64,000 nt of DNA from assembly GCA_003569365.1 (NCBI GenBank), contig BGOS01000027.1, positions 159,547 to 223,546 on the forward strand. The letters are read 5' to 3'. Under the pieces are notes generated by a model. It was given only the letters and a program-made list of their open reading frames with translations. It was not told the DNA's origin and made no database searches. This DNA comes from Anaerolineaceae bacterium. Its GTDB lineage: Bacteria > Chloroflexota > Anaerolineae > Anaerolineales > UBA11657. Positions 19,150-29,252 of this stretch are shown here, piece by piece; position 1 is the stretch's first letter; each line of letters begins with the position of its first letter. The translations under genes and the position numbers were made by a program.

Positions 19150-20700
19150 CTAAAGGGGAATGTTGCCGTGTTTCTTGGCCGGGTTGGCGTCGCGTTTGTT
19201 GCCGAGCGCTTCAAGCGCGTTGATCAAGCGCGGGCGGGTTTCACGCGGCTCAATCACATCATCAAGATAGCCCCATGATGCGGCCACGTATGGGTTGGCG
19301 AATGCACTGCGGTACTCGTCCACCAGTTCGCGCTTGCGCGCCTCCGGGTCGGCTGCATCTGCAAGCTCCTGCCGGAAGATAACATTGACTGCGCCCTCCG
19401 GTCCCATCACTGCAATCTCTGCCGAAGGCCAGGCAAAGTTCACATCACCGCGAATGTGCTTGCTGCTCATCACGTCATAAGCGCCGCCGTAAGCCTTGCG
19501 CGTGATTACCGTTAACTTGGGAACGGTGGCCTCGCAATATGCGTACAGCAGCTTGGCGCCATGGCGGATGATGCCGGCATGTTCCTGCGCCGTGCCCGGC
19601 AAAAATCCGGGCACATCCACAAAGGTAATCAGGGGCAGGTTGAAGCAGTCGCAGAAGCGCACAAAGCGCGCTGCCTTCTCGGATGCATTGATGTTGAGCA
19701 CGCCCGCCAGATGCGCCGGCTGGTTGGCAACGATGCCCACACTGTGGCCGCCCAGCCGCGCAAAGCCCACCACAATATTGGGCGCAAATAATTCATGCAT
19801 CTCAAAAAAATCGCCGTCGTCCATCACCAGCTTGATCACATCACGAATCTCATACGGCTTGCTGGCGTTGGCGGGAATGATATCGTCGAGCGCAGCTTCC
19901 ATGCGCAGCGGATCATCGCTCGAAGGCTTTGCGGGCGGATCTTCCATGTTGTTCTGCGGCAGATAGCTGAGCAGCATGCGCAGCATATAGAGGCAGTCCG
20001 CCTCGGTCTCGGCTACGCGATGGCACACACCGGAAATTTGCGCATGCGTCATGGCGCCGCCAAGTTCTTCGAAGGTAACATCCTCTTGCGTGACGGCCTT
20101 CACCACATCCGGTCCGGTGACAAACATATAGGATGAGTTCTGAACCATGAAGATGAAGTCCGTGAGGGCGGGCGAGTAAACCGCGCCGCCGGCACACGGG
20201 CCCATGATGGCGCTCAACTGCGGGATGACGCCGCTGGCGAGCGTATTGCGCAGGAAGATGTCTGCGAAGCCGCCCAGCGACACCACGCCTTCTTGAATGC
20301 GTGCACCGCCGGAGTCGTTCAGGCCGATCATTGGCGCACCGGTCTTGCGCGCCATGTCCAGTACTTTGCAAATCTTGTCGGCGTGCACGCGCGAGAGCGA
20401 GCCGCCCAGCACCGTAAAGTCCTGTGAGTAAACGTACACCAGCCGGCCGTCAATTGTGCCCCACCCAGTGACGACACTGTCGCCCAGAGTTTTGCGCTGG
20501 TCGAGGCCGAACTCGCGCTCGCGGTGCGTGACAAACATGTCCAGCTCGCGAAATGAACCCTTGTCCAGCAGCAGATCGAGCCGTTCGCGCGCGGTCAGGC
20601 GGCCGCGTTTGTGCTGCTGCGCAATTTTGTCGGCGCCGCCGCCCTGCATGGCCGCGGCCCGCATCGCGCGGAGCTCCGCAATTTTTGGATCTTCAGTCAT
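19150..20700 (-). CDS. pccB: Acyl-CoA (propionyl-CoA) carboxylase, carboxyltransferase subunit
   Basis: A 516-residue carboxyltransferase that moves CO2 from biotin to acyl-CoA. The crotonase-like halves show [10 protein letters not shown] and [16 protein letters not shown] (first oxyanion region) and [25 protein letters not shown] with [12 protein letters not shown] (second). The [15 protein letters not shown] start at 20700 matches the family; the upstream extension of the frame does not. Length and motifs fit propionyl-CoA carboxylase beta. The methylmalonyl-CoA mutase and epimerase genes elsewhere in the window support propionyl-CoA as substrate, but acetyl-CoA is not excluded. It is the first gene of a four-gene operon. 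Confidence 0.92.
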   Translation of the reverse strand: MTEDPKIAELRAMRAAAMQGGGADKIAQQHKRGRLTARERLDLLLDKGSFRELDMFVTHREREFGLDQRKTLGDSVVTGWGTIDGRLVYVYSQDFTVLGGSLSRVHADKICKVLDMARKTGAPMIGLNDSGGARIQEGVVSLGGFADIFLRNTLASGVIPQLSAIMGPCAGGAVYSPALTDFIFMVQNSSYMFVTGPDVVKAVTQEDVTFEELGGAMTHAQISGVCHRVAETEADCLYMLRMLLSYLPQNNMEDPPAKPSSDDPLRMEAALDDIIPANASKPYEIRDVIKLVMDDGDFFEMHELFAPNIVVGFARLGGHSVGIVANQPAHLAGVLNINASEKAARFVRFCDCFNLPLITFVDVPGFLPGTAQEHAGIIRHGAKLLYAYCEATVPKLTVITRKAYGGAYDVMSSKHIRGDVNFAWPSAEIAVMGPEGAVNVIFRQELADAADPEARKRELVDEYRSAFANPYVAASWGYLDDVIEPRETRPRLINALEALGNKRDANPAKKHGNIPL

Positions 20701-20883
20701 TTTGGGAAGTAAGTTGGTTGGTTGCAGTTGCTGAGAAAACTGTGCTGCTGCTGAAAAATACGTGATGTGGCGGGCGCGGGGCGAGTATAACATCGCGCGT
20801 GGGCGGGTGGCCGTGCGCGCGCACCGGCGTAAAACAAGTTGTATTCAGAGTGGCGATGTTGCCACCCGGAATGGGCGCGCGGC

Positions 20884-22053
20884 CTAGCGGGTGACGATGC
20901 TTTGCGCTGTGGCTGCAAGCACGGCGCCAAAAAACTCCTCGGTGCGCCGGGCGATCGAAGCCCAATCAAAGTTGGCGGCCAGCGCGCTGGCACCGTGCGC
21001 AATTCTTTCTCGCAAGGCCGCATCGGCCTGCAATGTGCGGACTGCGGCTGCGATTGCAGCCGGGTCATTTGGCGGCACAAGATGCACGTTGACATTGTGT
21101 TGCAGCTCGGCAATCGGCGTGGCCGGGTGGGTTGTTACGGTGGGGCAGCCGCTGGCGAGGCATGCGAGCAAGGTGCCGCGCCGGAGCGAAGCACCATCAG
21201 CGTAAGGTTGAACCATCATGGTGCAGCTTTGCAAAGCAGCCACAGTGTCGGCCTCGCTGAGGAAACCCGTGCGCAGCACCTGTCCGCTGACGCCGAGGGT
21301 TTGTGCCAGCTCCAGCAGCTGCCGGGTGTGGGCTGCATCAGTTTTGTCACTTGCGCCGGCGCTGCCGCCAATCAGCACCACGCGGGCTTGCATGCCTGAT
21401 TGGCACAACGCTGCCAGCGCGCGCAGCAGAGTCTCGCCGCCCTTGCTGGTGTTGAGGAACCCGAAGTAGCCGAGCAGAATCTCATCCGCAGCCACGCCGT
21501 GGGCAGCGCGCCACTGCGCTGGAGCACAGGCTGCCGGCTGTTGCAAATTGCTTCCAATTGGAATTGTTGCGCTGCGCTGCAGCTGGCTTGTAGCTGCAAG
21601 TTCGGCAGCGTCGGCAACATTGGTGGTGATCACGCCGGCAGCGTTGGCAGCAAAACGCCGCAATGCTTGCGCGCGCAGCCCGCCCGCTTTTGGAAACAAA
21701 TACGGCGCGCGCAAATCATGAAAGGTGATTACCAGCGGCGGGCGCAGCCAGCTGGGTGCCAGATGAATGGGCAGGCGCATTGCTCCGAATGCAGCGGCCT
21801 GATATTGCAGATTGACGATGTCGAGGTCGGCGGTGCATTGGCGCATCCGCCACAAGTCCAGCCAGCCCCACTGCCGGGCAATCGGGTGAACTGTGTACTG
21901 CGCGGAAAAGTGCTGTGCGGCCTGCGCGCTTTGCGTTGTGATGACGCGCACGGCATGACCGCGGCCGGCCAGCTGCGTGGCCAGAATGCGGGTGAAGTCT
22001 GCGATGCCGCCAAGCTGCGGCGGAAATTCGCCCGAGAGCAGGCCAATCTTCAT
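20884..22053 (-). CDS. GT4-family glycosyltransferase
   Basis: A 389-residue GT-B fold glycosyltransferase. It begins MKIGLLSGEFPPQLGGIADF, the usual GT4 N-terminal strand and glycine loop. The C-terminal nucleotide-sugar half has ILLGYFGFLNTSKGGETLLRA and PYADGASLRRGTLLACLASG, the last replacing the typical E-x7-E region. Donor and acceptor are unknown. It is the last gene of a six-gene operon that includes GDP-sugar synthesis, so a GDP-deoxyhexose donor is a reasonable guess. Confidence 0.87.
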   Translation of the reverse strand: MKIGLLSGEFPPQLGGIADFTRILATQLAGRGHAVRVITTQSAQAAQHFSAQYTVHPIARQWGWLDLWRMRQCTADLDIVNLQYQAAAFGAMRLPIHLAPSWLRPPLVITFHDLRAPYLFPKAGGLRAQALRRFAANAAGVITTNVADAAELAATSQLQRSATIPIGSNLQQPAACAPAQWRAAHGVAADEILLGYFGFLNTSKGGETLLRALAALCQSGMQARVVLIGGSAGASDKTDAAHTRQLLELAQTLGVSGQVLRTGFLSEADTVAALQSCTMMVQPYADGASLRRGTLLACLASGCPTVTTHPATPIAELQHNVNVHLVPPNDPAAIAAAVRTLQADAALRERIAHGASALAANFDWASIARRTEEFFGAVLAATAQSIVTR

Positions 22054-22062
22054 GGCCGCGTT

Positions 22063-23061
22063 TTACAAATCGCGATCGACAATAAACTCCGCAATCGCCA
22101 GCAGCGAACCAGCAGCGCTGCAGTCGGGCAGGTTTTGCAGCGCAGCCTGGCCGCGGCGCGCAAATTCCCGCGCTTCGTTGAGCGAACTGCGAATAGCCGC
22201 CGAGTTGCACACCGCCGATACCAGCCGGTCACTCAGCACACGGTCAACTGTTTCGCCGCGCAACACGGCCTGCGCATCTGCATCCTGCGGCCGGAGCCTG
22301 GAGTAGTGCAGCAAGGGCAGGGTAATCAGACCTTGGCGCAGATCGCTGCCGGCGGTCTTGCCGGTGCGGTCAGCGCTGCCGGAAAAGTCCAGCACGTCAT
22401 CCACAATCTGAAACGCCGTGCCCACTTCACGCCCGTAGGTGCGCAGCGCATCTAAATGTGCTGGCGCTGCGCCACCGAGTTCGCCGCCGGCCTCTGCCGC
22501 AAGCACAAACAGCGACGCGGTCTTGGCGTAAATGCGCTTGTAATAGTCCGCGCCGGGTGCGGCCTTGCCGGTTGGATATTTCTGCTGAATTTCCCCGTTC
22601 ACAATTACCATGAGCGTGTTTGCAAAAAGCTCCATCACGCGCACGCTGCCGGTCTGCGCCGCAAAGCTGGCAGCTCTGGCAAAAAGATAGTCACCGGTGA
22701 GCACCGTGGCATCCGGCGACCAGTTTGAATTCAGGGTGGCAATGCCGCGCCGCAAAAGTGAGCCGTCAATCAGGTCGTCATGCACAAGGGTTGCGGTATG
22801 CAGCATCTCAACTGCAGCAGCCAGCGCTACGGCGAGGTCGCTGTCGGCATCAAAAATTTGGCAGGAAAGCAGCGCCAGCGCCGGGCGCAGGCGCTTGCCG
22901 CCAGCTGTCAGCAGCTGCCCAGTGGCAGCGGTCAAGGCCGGGTGCTGGTCGGGCGCAATTTCGGAAAGGCGCACACTAACTGCGTCGAGTCCACCTTGCG
23001 CCGGGGACAGAATGTCCGCCAGCGAAACAGTACTTATGGGCACTACGCTTGATGCAGCCAT
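22063..23061 (-). CDS. Trans-polyprenyl diphosphate synthase
   Basis: Condenses isopentenyl diphosphate units onto an allylic primer, probably for a quinone side chain. 332 residues. The first aspartate-rich motif DDLID lies near residue 94 and the second DDVLD near 220, with GGKRLRPAL before the first. Length and motifs match octaprenyl/heptaprenyl synthases. Chain length cannot be read reliably. It is 3 bp from the TatD gene and 9 bp from the glycosyltransferase gene. Confidence 0.92.
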   Translation of the reverse strand: MAASSVVPISTVSLADILSPAQGGLDAVSVRLSEIAPDQHPALTAATGQLLTAGGKRLRPALALLSCQIFDADSDLAVALAAAVEMLHTATLVHDDLIDGSLLRRGIATLNSNWSPDATVLTGDYLFARAASFAAQTGSVRVMELFANTLMVIVNGEIQQKYPTGKAAPGADYYKRIYAKTASLFVLAAEAGGELGGAAPAHLDALRTYGREVGTAFQIVDDVLDFSGSADRTGKTAGSDLRQGLITLPLLHYSRLRPQDADAQAVLRGETVDRVLSDRLVSAVCNSAAIRSSLNEAREFARRGQAALQNLPDCSAAGSLLAIAEFIVDRDL

Positions 23062-23064
23062 GCG

Positions 23065-23829
23065 TTACCAGCCGAACATGGCTGCAGCGTTGGCGGATGT
23101 TGCCGCAGCCACCTGTGAAATTTCCAGTCTACGTTCGGCCGCAATTGCGGCGGCTACTTCAACCACCAGCGCCGGCTCGTTGCGCTGGCCGCGGCGCGAC
23201 TGCGGCGCGAGGAAAGGCGCATCTGTTTCAGTCAAGATGCGGTCCAGCGGAGCTGCGCCCACCAGCTGCCGCAATGCGTGTGATTTGGGGTAGGTCACAG
23301 GTGCGGTTATCCCGATGCTGAACCCAAGTTCAAGCAGTGCGTCCAGATCTTCCGGGCTGCCGCTGAAGGAATGGAAGACGCCGGCGCGGTGGGCTGCGGG
23401 CCACGCCGCCACGATTGCGCGGGCGTCGGCGTAGGCCGCGCGGCAATGGATGATGACAGGCAGGGAGTGGGCAGCAGCCAAACCAAGCTGTGCCTCAAAT
23501 TTTTCACACTGCGCTGCGCGGTCCACCGCATCGCGATAGTAATCGAGGCCAATTTCTCCAATTGCCACAACCCGCGGTTGACCGGCAAGTAGATCAAGCT
23601 CGTGCAAAAATTCACCAACGTATTTTACCTTTTCGTTGGGATGGATGCCAACCGCGGCATACAAAGCGGAATGCCGGCCGGCAAGCTGAACGGCAGCGCG
23701 GCTGCTTTCGAGGCTGGTGCCGGGGTTGAGCAGGCGCCCGACGCCGGCAGCGCCGGCACGCTCGATGACCGCCGCGCGGTCGGCGTCGAATGCCTCAAAA
23801 TCCAAGTGGCAATGCGTGTCGCAAAGCAC
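23065..23829 (-). CDS. tatD: TatD-family metal-dependent hydrolase (DNase)
   Basis: A 254-residue TIM-barrel metallohydrolase; characterised TatD proteins are 3'-5' exonucleases. Metal-binding motifs occur in order: DTHCHLDF at 4-11, GEIGLDYYRD, PVIIHCR, HSFSG and TETDAPFLAP. Size is standard. It is embedded between the phosphohexomutase and polyprenyl synthase genes with gaps of 8 and 3 bp, so the operon mixes housekeeping and sugar genes. Confidence 0.93.
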   Translation of the reverse strand: MLCDTHCHLDFEAFDADRAAVIERAGAAGVGRLLNPGTSLESSRAAVQLAGRHSALYAAVGIHPNEKVKYVGEFLHELDLLAGQPRVVAIGEIGLDYYRDAVDRAAQCEKFEAQLGLAAAHSLPVIIHCRAAYADARAIVAAWPAAHRAGVFHSFSGSPEDLDALLELGFSIGITAPVTYPKSHALRQLVGAAPLDRILTETDAPFLAPQSRRGQRNEPALVVEVAAAIAAERRLEISQVAAATSANAAAMFGW

Positions 23830-23837
23830 GGCCGCCG

Positions 23838-25250
23838 TCAGGCAAGGCCGGCAATCTGCAGCCCGGCCTGCAGCATGGGCTGCACATTAAGTGCGGTGGT
23901 GGTCTCGCAGTAGACGCGAATGATTGGCTCGGTCCCTGAAAAGCGAATGAGCAGCCAGCTGCCATCCTGCAGGCAATATTTGTAGCCGTCGGTTTTGTCG
24001 ATGCGGGCTACAGGCAGGCCGGCAATCTGGGCGGGCAGGGCGGCTGCCACGCGCGCGCGGGTTTCGGCGCGGTGTGCCAGCGGAAAATCGCTGTCGATGC
24101 GGTCGTAAAAGTAGCGCGCACCAAGGCGTGTAAAAAGCGTCTCCAGCAGCTCAGAGGGCTTTTGGCGCAGCCGGCACATCAGTTCCAGAATAAACAGGCC
24201 GGCCAGAATGCCATCGCGTTCCGGCACATGATTGCGAAATGCAAAGCCGCCGGACTCTTCGCCGCCCATGAGCGCATTGGTGGCGGTCATTTTTGGTGCA
24301 ACATACTTGAAGCCGACGCCGGTCTCATGCACTGGCACGCCGTACAGTTCGCCCAGGCGGTCCAGCATGGTGGTGGTGGAGAGCGTGCGCACGATGGGTC
24401 CGCGTTCCCCGCGCACCTCCAGCATGTGGTACGCCAGCAGTGCGTACACGCGCAGCTGATTGATGAAGACGCCGTGCTCGTCGCCCACGCCAACGCGGTC
24501 GGCATCGCCATCGGTGATCAGGCACACATCCGCGCCTTGCGCCACGGCCGCGCGCAAGCCCGCATCAATGTTAGGCGGTATCGGTTCCGGGCGCAACATT
24601 TCCGGGAACACAGGGTTGCGTTGGTTATGCACTTCCAGCACGGTGGTGGTGCCGCCCGCCAGCAAACGCGCAAACCAGCCGGCGCCATTGCCCCACATTG
24701 AATCCACCATGACGCGCAAGCCGGCGCGCTTGATGGGTTCAAGATCGATTACATCGCGCAGATGGTGAATGTAGGCGGGGGCCGCGTCAAATTTTTGCAC
24801 GCGGCCGGCGGCTGCCTGCGCGGGCTCGGCTGCTGCCGGAATGTTGGCTTCAATGCGCGCGAGTCCGGCCGGCGGCACTGCGCCGCCGGTGTGGTCGCGC
24901 ACTTTGAAGCCGTTGTCTTGCGGCGGGTTGTGCGAGGCGGTGATGTTGATGGCGCCGACCGCCTGCTTCTCCAGCACGGCGTAAGCAATCACCGGCGTGG
25001 GTGTTGCGCCGTCCGTTAGCCACGCATTGAGGCCGTGCTCTGCCAGCACCTGCGCAGCCGTTGCAGCAAAATGTTCGGAGCCAAAACGCTGATCGTATCC
25101 CACCACTACGCTTTTGCCGGCGTGGCCGCATTCCAGCAGGTAGCGCGCAAAGCCCTGCGTGCAGCGGCGCACATTTGCAAATGTGTAGTCGTCGCCGATG
25201 CGTCCGCGCCAGCCGTCGGTGCCAAAGCGGATGGAGTCTTCGGGTTGCAT
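23838..25250 (-). CDS. Phosphoglucomutase/phosphomannomutase family protein
   Basis: A 470-residue alpha-D-phosphohexomutase that interconverts sugar 1- and 6-phosphates. It has the [13 protein letters not shown] start, the phosphoserine loop [11 protein letters not shown] (near 103), the metal loop [11 protein letters not shown] (near 247), the sugar-binding GGEESGG and the phosphate-binding RFSGTEP at the end. In this operon, with gmd next to it, phosphomannomutase activity feeding GDP-mannose is plausible. Phosphoglucomutase activity cannot be excluded by sequence alone. Confidence 0.92.
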   Translation of the reverse strand: MQPEDSIRFGTDGWRGRIGDDYTFANVRRCTQGFARYLLECGHAGKSVVVGYDQRFGSEHFAATAAQVLAEHGLNAWLTDGATPTPVIAYAVLEKQAVGAINITASHNPPQDNGFKVRDHTGGAVPPAGLARIEANIPAAAEPAQAAAGRVQKFDAAPAYIHHLRDVIDLEPIKRAGLRVMVDSMWGNGAGWFARLLAGGTTTVLEVHNQRNPVFPEMLRPEPIPPNIDAGLRAAVAQGADVCLITDGDADRVGVGDEHGVFINQLRVYALLAYHMLEVRGERGPIVRTLSTTTMLDRLGELYGVPVHETGVGFKYVAPKMTATNALMGGEESGGFAFRNHVPERDGILAGLFILELMCRLRQKPSELLETLFTRLGARYFYDRIDSDFPLAHRAETRARVAAALPAQIAGLPVARIDKTDGYKYCLQDGSWLLIRFSGTEPIIRVYCETTTALNVQPMLQAGLQIAGLA

Positions 25251-25294
25251 AGGTTGCGGGCGGCGGTTTGTGTTGCGCGGCTGCGGTTGCAGGC

Positions 25295-26299
25295 TTAGAA
25301 GCGGACGGTCGTAAACTCCTGCAGGTCCGGCAGGCGCACACCAGACTGCAGTTTGGCGAGATCAGAGTCCACCATGGAATGCATCAGCTCTTTGAATCCA
25401 AGCTCTGGTTCCCAGCCCAGCAGGCGCCCGGCTTTGGCGGGATCACCCACCAGCAGGTCCACTTCCGCCGGGCGGTAGAAGCGCTGGTCTTGCACCACAT
25501 ACTTGTTGTAATCAAGCCCGGCGTGTTCAAACGCAACTGCGCACATCTCGCGCACGCTGTGTGTGCTGCCGGTGGCAATCACAAAATCCTGCGGGTCGCT
25601 TTGCTGCAGCATCAGCCACATGGCTTGCACGTAATCACCGGCAAAGCCAAGGTCGCGCTGCGCATCCATGTTGCCAAGGCGCAGCTTGTCCAGCTGGCCC
25701 AGCTTAATTGCGGCGACGCCGAGGCTGATCTTGCGCTCCACAAACTCTAATCCGCGGCGCGGCGAGCCGTGATTAAATAAAATGCCGGATGTGGCGTGCA
25801 TGCCGTAGCTCTCGCGATAGTTGACTGTGATCCAGTGGCCGTACAACTTGGCGACGCCGTAGGGGCTGCGCGGATAGAACGGCGTGCTTTCGCGCTGTGG
25901 CACTTCCTGCACTTTGCCAAACATCTCGCTTGACGAGGCCTGATAAAAGCGCATGCCCTTGTTGACGAGCCGGATGGCATCCAGCATGCGCGTGACGCCG
26001 AGCGCAGTTGCCTCGCCCGTCAGCACCGGCTGCTGCCAAGAGGTGGGCACAAATGACATGGCTGCCAGGTTGTACACCTCGTCCGGCGCAAATTCGCGCA
26101 GCACACCAATCAGCGAACCTTCATCCAGCAAGTCGCCTTGCACCAGCGAGATGCGATCTTGAATTGGCTCCAGCCGTTCCAGATTGATGATGCTTGTGCG
26201 CCGCACCATGCCCACAACCGTGTAATTCTTTTGGAGCAAAAACTCCGCGAGGTAGGAGCCGTCTTGTCCGGTGATGCCGGTGATTAAAGCAGTGGGCAT
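25295..26299 (-). CDS. gmd: GDP-mannose 4,6-dehydratase
   Basis: Converts GDP-D-mannose to GDP-4-keto-6-deoxy-D-mannose with bound NADP. 334 residues. It has [14 protein letters not shown] (nucleotide loop, 8-21), [14 protein letters not shown] (catalytic Ser/Glu region) and the YGVAK Tyr-Lys pair. It also has the family signature NHGSPRRG with FVERKIS. An AAGAGG ribosome binding site precedes ATG 26299. The neighbouring reductase gene indicates that the product is GDP-rhamnose or a related 6-deoxyhexose. Confidence 0.95.
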   Translation of the reverse strand: MPTALITGITGQDGSYLAEFLLQKNYTVVGMVRRTSIINLERLEPIQDRISLVQGDLLDEGSLIGVLREFAPDEVYNLAAMSFVPTSWQQPVLTGEATALGVTRMLDAIRLVNKGMRFYQASSSEMFGKVQEVPQRESTPFYPRSPYGVAKLYGHWITVNYRESYGMHATSGILFNHGSPRRGLEFVERKISLGVAAIKLGQLDKLRLGNMDAQRDLGFAGDYVQAMWLMLQQSDPQDFVIATGSTHSVREMCAVAFEHAGLDYNKYVVQDQRFYRPAEVDLLVGDPAKAGRLLGWEPELGFKELMHSMVDSDLAKLQSGVRLPDLQEFTTVRF

Positions 26300-26319
26300 A
26301 GTTGGCCTCTTGGGATGAT

Positions 26320-27291
26320 CTACTTTGGCGCGCTCAATGCGACGGACTGCAGCAGGCTGCGCTCGTGCTGCAGCAAGGAGTCCAGGGTTTGCGTGAGGTT
26401 GTAGGCTGGCTGCCAGCCCGTGAGCTTGGTAAATTTGCGCGTGTCGGGGAGCAGCCCGGCGCCGGTAGTGGGCCGGTACAGGGCCGGGTCAACCGTTACT
26501 TCCACCTGCAGCCCGGTTAGGCGCAGCAACTCATCCAGCAGCTGTTGCACCGGGTACCGGCTGCCGCTGGCAATATTGTATGCCTCGCCCGCTGCGCAGT
26601 GCTGCCACGCCAGATGATAGGCACGCGCCATATCGCGCACATCCGTGAAGTCCTGCTGCATCGCCAGGTTGCCAACGAGCACACGCGCCGGCTGCTGGCC
26701 GGCCGCAATGCGTACCAATTGGCGCGCAAAGGAAGTGGCTACGAAGTCGCCAGTTTGGCGCGGCCCAATGTGGTTGAATGGGCGCAAGCGAATAATGGGC
26801 AGCCCGTAATGCACGAAGGCCTGCTGCGCCAGCCAGTCCTGCGCGGCTTTGCTTGTGCCATAGGGCGTGTCCGGCCGCAATTCGCGGTCTTCGTCCGTTA
26901 GCGGCTTGCCGGATGCCACCGAACCATAAACCTGCCCGGAGGTGACAACAACGATGCGCGGGTGCGGCTGCAGCTGGCGCGCTGCTTCCAGCATATTTAC
27001 CTGCGATTGCACGTTGCCCTGAAACCAGGCCCACGGGTCGCCCCAGCTGGCATGCACAGCAGCCTGCCCGGCAAGGTGGTAAATTGCCGTGGGCCGGATG
27101 CGGGCGATGTACGCGCCCACCGCACCGGCATCACATAAATCAATGCACTCGTAGTTGATCGCCGCGCTGAGGTCGGCGGGCATTTGCCCGGCCAAGCCGC
27201 AGCCGTACAGTTCATCATGCGTGTTGGCGGCAAGATGCTCTGCAAGGTGGCTGCCGGAAAAACCGCTGGCACCGGTGATTAATGTGCGCAT
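26320..27291 (-). CDS. rmd: GDP-4-keto-6-deoxy-D-mannose reductase-like SDR
   Basis: A 323-residue extended short-chain dehydrogenase from ATG 27291; the longer upstream reading lacks homology. It has the [15 protein letters not shown] nucleotide loop at 7-21, [10 protein letters not shown], and YGTSKAAQD giving the Tyr-Lys pair near 143/147. [10 protein letters not shown] is typical of RMD/GDP-6-deoxyhexose reductases. Next to gmd, it most likely makes GDP-D-rhamnose. GDP-L-fucose synthase is less likely because its epimerase-specific sequence is not evident. It is the first gene of a tight six-gene operon. Confidence 0.88.
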   Translation of the reverse strand: MRTLITGASGFSGSHLAEHLAANTHDELYGCGLAGQMPADLSAAINYECIDLCDAGAVGAYIARIRPTAIYHLAGQAAVHASWGDPWAWFQGNVQSQVNMLEAARQLQPHPRIVVVTSGQVYGSVASGKPLTDEDRELRPDTPYGTSKAAQDWLAQQAFVHYGLPIIRLRPFNHIGPRQTGDFVATSFARQLVRIAAGQQPARVLVGNLAMQQDFTDVRDMARAYHLAWQHCAAGEAYNIASGSRYPVQQLLDELLRLTGLQVEVTVDPALYRPTTGAGLLPDTRKFTKLTGWQPAYNLTQTLDSLLQHERSLLQSVALSAPK

Positions 27292-27467
27292 TTCGGGGGG
27301 CTGCAACTCACATGGCACACGGGCGGAGCCATGCGCGCGCATTATACCGTGCACCGGCCGATTGACAGCGATTTTGTCCGCCAATATAATCTTGCAGTAG
27401 CGGGCAAAACTCACGCCAGTGCTGGACTGCGTTAGAGCGAGTCTCACACCCAAAGGAACAGTTGCAA

Positions 27468-28190
27468 TTGAAATCACCATCACGCCAATCTTCTGATAAC
27501 AATCCACCTGCAACGGCGCAGACGCCGGAGCCAAAGGTGGAGCTGCAAGGCCGGATTAAAAAGCTTGAGTTGTTTGGCGCGCTGGTGGAGCTGGCCGATG
27601 GCCGCGAAGGCTTGCTGCACCTTTCACAGCTGGAACGGTCTGCGCCCGGGCGTTCGGGCCCGCCGCCCAAGATCGGCGATGCAGTGACTGTATGGGTGAG
27701 CAAAGTGAATGCTGCAGGCGGCGCAATATTTCTCACGCTGGACAAGCCCGTGGAGGTAGAGTGGCGTGATCTGGCGGAGGGCCAAGTGTGGCGCGGCAAG
27801 GTGGTGCGCGTGGAACAGTTTGGAGTGTTCTTGGATATTGGCGCCGAGAAACCCGGTTTGATTCACGTGCGCGAACTTACGGCCGACCGGGTGGAACATG
27901 CGAATGAAGTGGTGAAGGAAGGCGCGGAGCTGGAGGCAAAGGTGATTGGCGTGGACCGCCGGCGCCGGCGCCTGGACCTGAGCGTGCGTGCACTGGAAGC
28001 TGAAATGATTCAGGCGGTGGCCACCGATGAGTTGCCAGCGGTCACAGCCATGGGCATGCTGCTAGGCGCGGCGATGGCAAACGCAGAGGCGGGAGCACGT
28101 GGGGGAAAGCGCGAGCGGCGCGCGAAAAAGGGCGTGGACGCCGCCAGAGAAGACCTGCTGCAGCGCACGCTGGCCAAGCACCGCACGTAG
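27468..28190 (+). CDS. S1-domain RNA-binding protein
   Basis: About 240 residues with two S1 (OB-fold) domains: VELQGRIKKLELFGALVEL onwards (about 24-90), and VWRGKVVRVEQFGVFLDIG to RRRRLDLSVRALE (about 105-175). A basic, Ala-rich tail follows (GGKRERRAKKG). Such proteins are related to ribosomal protein S1 and bind mRNA. The start is TTG 27468, 10 bases after AAGGA at 27453-27457; TTG 27462 is also possible but sits only 4 bases away. It is transcribed divergently from the rmd operon. Confidence 0.85.
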   Translation: MKSPSRQSSDNNPPATAQTPEPKVELQGRIKKLELFGALVELADGREGLLHLSQLERSAPGRSGPPPKIGDAVTVWVSKVNAAGGAIFLTLDKPVEVEWRDLAEGQVWRGKVVRVEQFGVFLDIGAEKPGLIHVRELTADRVEHANEVVKEGAELEAKVIGVDRRRRRLDLSVRALEAEMIQAVATDELPAVTAMGMLLGAAMANAEAGARGGKRERRAKKGVDAAREDLLQRTLAKHRT

Positions 28191-28210
28191 CAGCCAAATT
28201 AATTTAGATA

Positions 28211-28246
28211 AAAAAGAGGGGCGCTGTTGGCGCCCCTCTTTGCATT
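28211..28246. terminator. Bidirectional intrinsic terminator
   Basis: A stem of at least 10 bp (AGAGGGGCGC with GCGCCCCTCT) and loop TGTTG is flanked by AAAAA on the left and TTTGCATTT on the right. It can serve the S1-domain gene on the + strand and the acidic-protein operon on the - strand. Confidence 0.88.
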
Positions 28247-28267
28247 TGTAATCCCGGTTAGCCCTCG

Positions 28268-28699
28268 CTAATCATCGTCATCATCATCATCCTCGTCATC
28301 ATCGTCATCGCCATACAAATCTTCAATCTCTTCGTCATCTTCGTCCAGATCTTCGACTGTCAGCTCCTCGTCGCCAGCGGCATCAGCTTCGGGCTTTTCG
28401 GGCTCTTCCTCTTCTGCCTCTGAGTCGTCCAGGTCGTCCGCTTCATCTGCATCTTCGCCTGGCTCTTCGCCATCCTGATCCAAGTCGTCATCGTCAAGTT
28501 CGTCCGCCTCATCTTCCTCATCGTCCGCTTCTTCTTCAACCTCCAACTCTTCCTCAGCATCGAAGTCTGTCACCAAGTTATCATCTTCATCTGGCTCTGG
28601 CTGTTTGGCGGCTTTCTTCTTGGTATTTTGGGGAAGCGGCCGCAGCAGGTGTGTCAAAACCTCAACGCGAGATGAATTCAGATGCTTGACGGTTTCCAT
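28268..28699 (-). CDS. Extremely acidic low-complexity protein
   Basis: 143 residues. The first 32 residues are neutral to basic (METVKHLNSSRVEVLTHLL, then NTKKKAAK). Of the remaining 111, 72 are Asp or Glu, ending in a nearly pure Asp run. No fold or HARE-HTH domain of the RpoE delta family can be seen. It could be a polyanionic nucleic-acid mimic, a chaperone for basic proteins or a metal-binding tail; none is established. It starts 11 bp after the VKOR-like gene stop and ends at a strong terminator, so it appears to be expressed as the last gene of the rel-moeA operon. Confidence 0.75.
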   Translation of the reverse strand: METVKHLNSSRVEVLTHLLRPLPQNTKKKAAKQPEPDEDDNLVTDFDAEEELEVEEEADDEEDEADELDDDDLDQDGEEPGEDADEADDLDDSEAEEEEPEKPEADAAGDEELTVEDLDEDDEEIEDLYGDDDDDEDDDDDDD

Positions 28700-28710
28700 T
28701 GAGCACTCCT

Positions 28711-29226
28711 CTATGCTGTGTCCGCATTAGCCAGCATGCGGTGGACTGAGATCAAAAAAAGCAGACTGATGATAATTGCAGACGCGACACAAAACGGGCA
28801 GATTGCGTGCAGGATCGAGACTTCCACATAAGTAAGCCAGCCGGAATATATCGTTCCAATCAGCGTCACGCCAAACGCAGCAAGGCGCAAATATTCAGCA
28901 TCTGCCGGGCGTGAGCGTTCCAGCAAGAACAGCGCAATGATTGCCAAATAAGCTGCCAGTCCCAAAATTGCGATTGGCACCCCGGCGATTGCCGAGAAGG
29001 CACTGTTGTTGACTGTTTCGCAATCGCCAATTCCAGCACAAGCTGCGTGCGCGCCTGCAAATTTTACATAGGTCAGATAGGCGCTGTCTAGTGCGCCCAA
29101 TCCGGCCAAGCCAAGGCTGGTGAAATACACGCCGCGCCGGAGCGCTGAACTGCCGGATGCATTTGTCTCGGCTTCAGTGCGGCCAGCCACATGGTCTGCG
29201 GCGGGTGGTGCAAAATTACCAGTCAT
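28711..29226 (-). CDS. Vitamin K epoxide reductase (VKOR) family protein
   Basis: A 171-residue integral membrane quinone reductase that reoxidises extracytoplasmic disulfide donors. Four or more transmembrane helices are visible. The loop cysteines are Cys63 and Cys69 (CAGIGDCETVNNS), and the active-site pair is CPFC at 143-146. The Ser in NNSAFS matches the quinone-facing Ser/Thr. No thioredoxin-like domain is fused. The start is taken as ATG 29226; the frame extends further upstream but that part is not VKOR-like. Confidence 0.9.
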   Translation of the reverse strand: MTGNFAPPAADHVAGRTEAETNASGSSALRRGVYFTSLGLAGLGALDSAYLTYVKFAGAHAACAGIGDCETVNNSAFSAIAGVPIAILGLAAYLAIIALFLLERSRPADAEYLRLAAFGVTLIGTIYSGWLTYVEVSILHAICPFCVASAIIISLLFLISVHRMLANADTA

Positions 29227-29252
29227 CTTTGAATTCTCATGGGGCGGAAAAA

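Noticed and set aside
28268..28420. GAT/GAC-rich run as a microsatellite or non-coding repeat
   Set aside because: It stays in one reading frame with a sensible start, gene spacing and a terminator, so coding is preferred.
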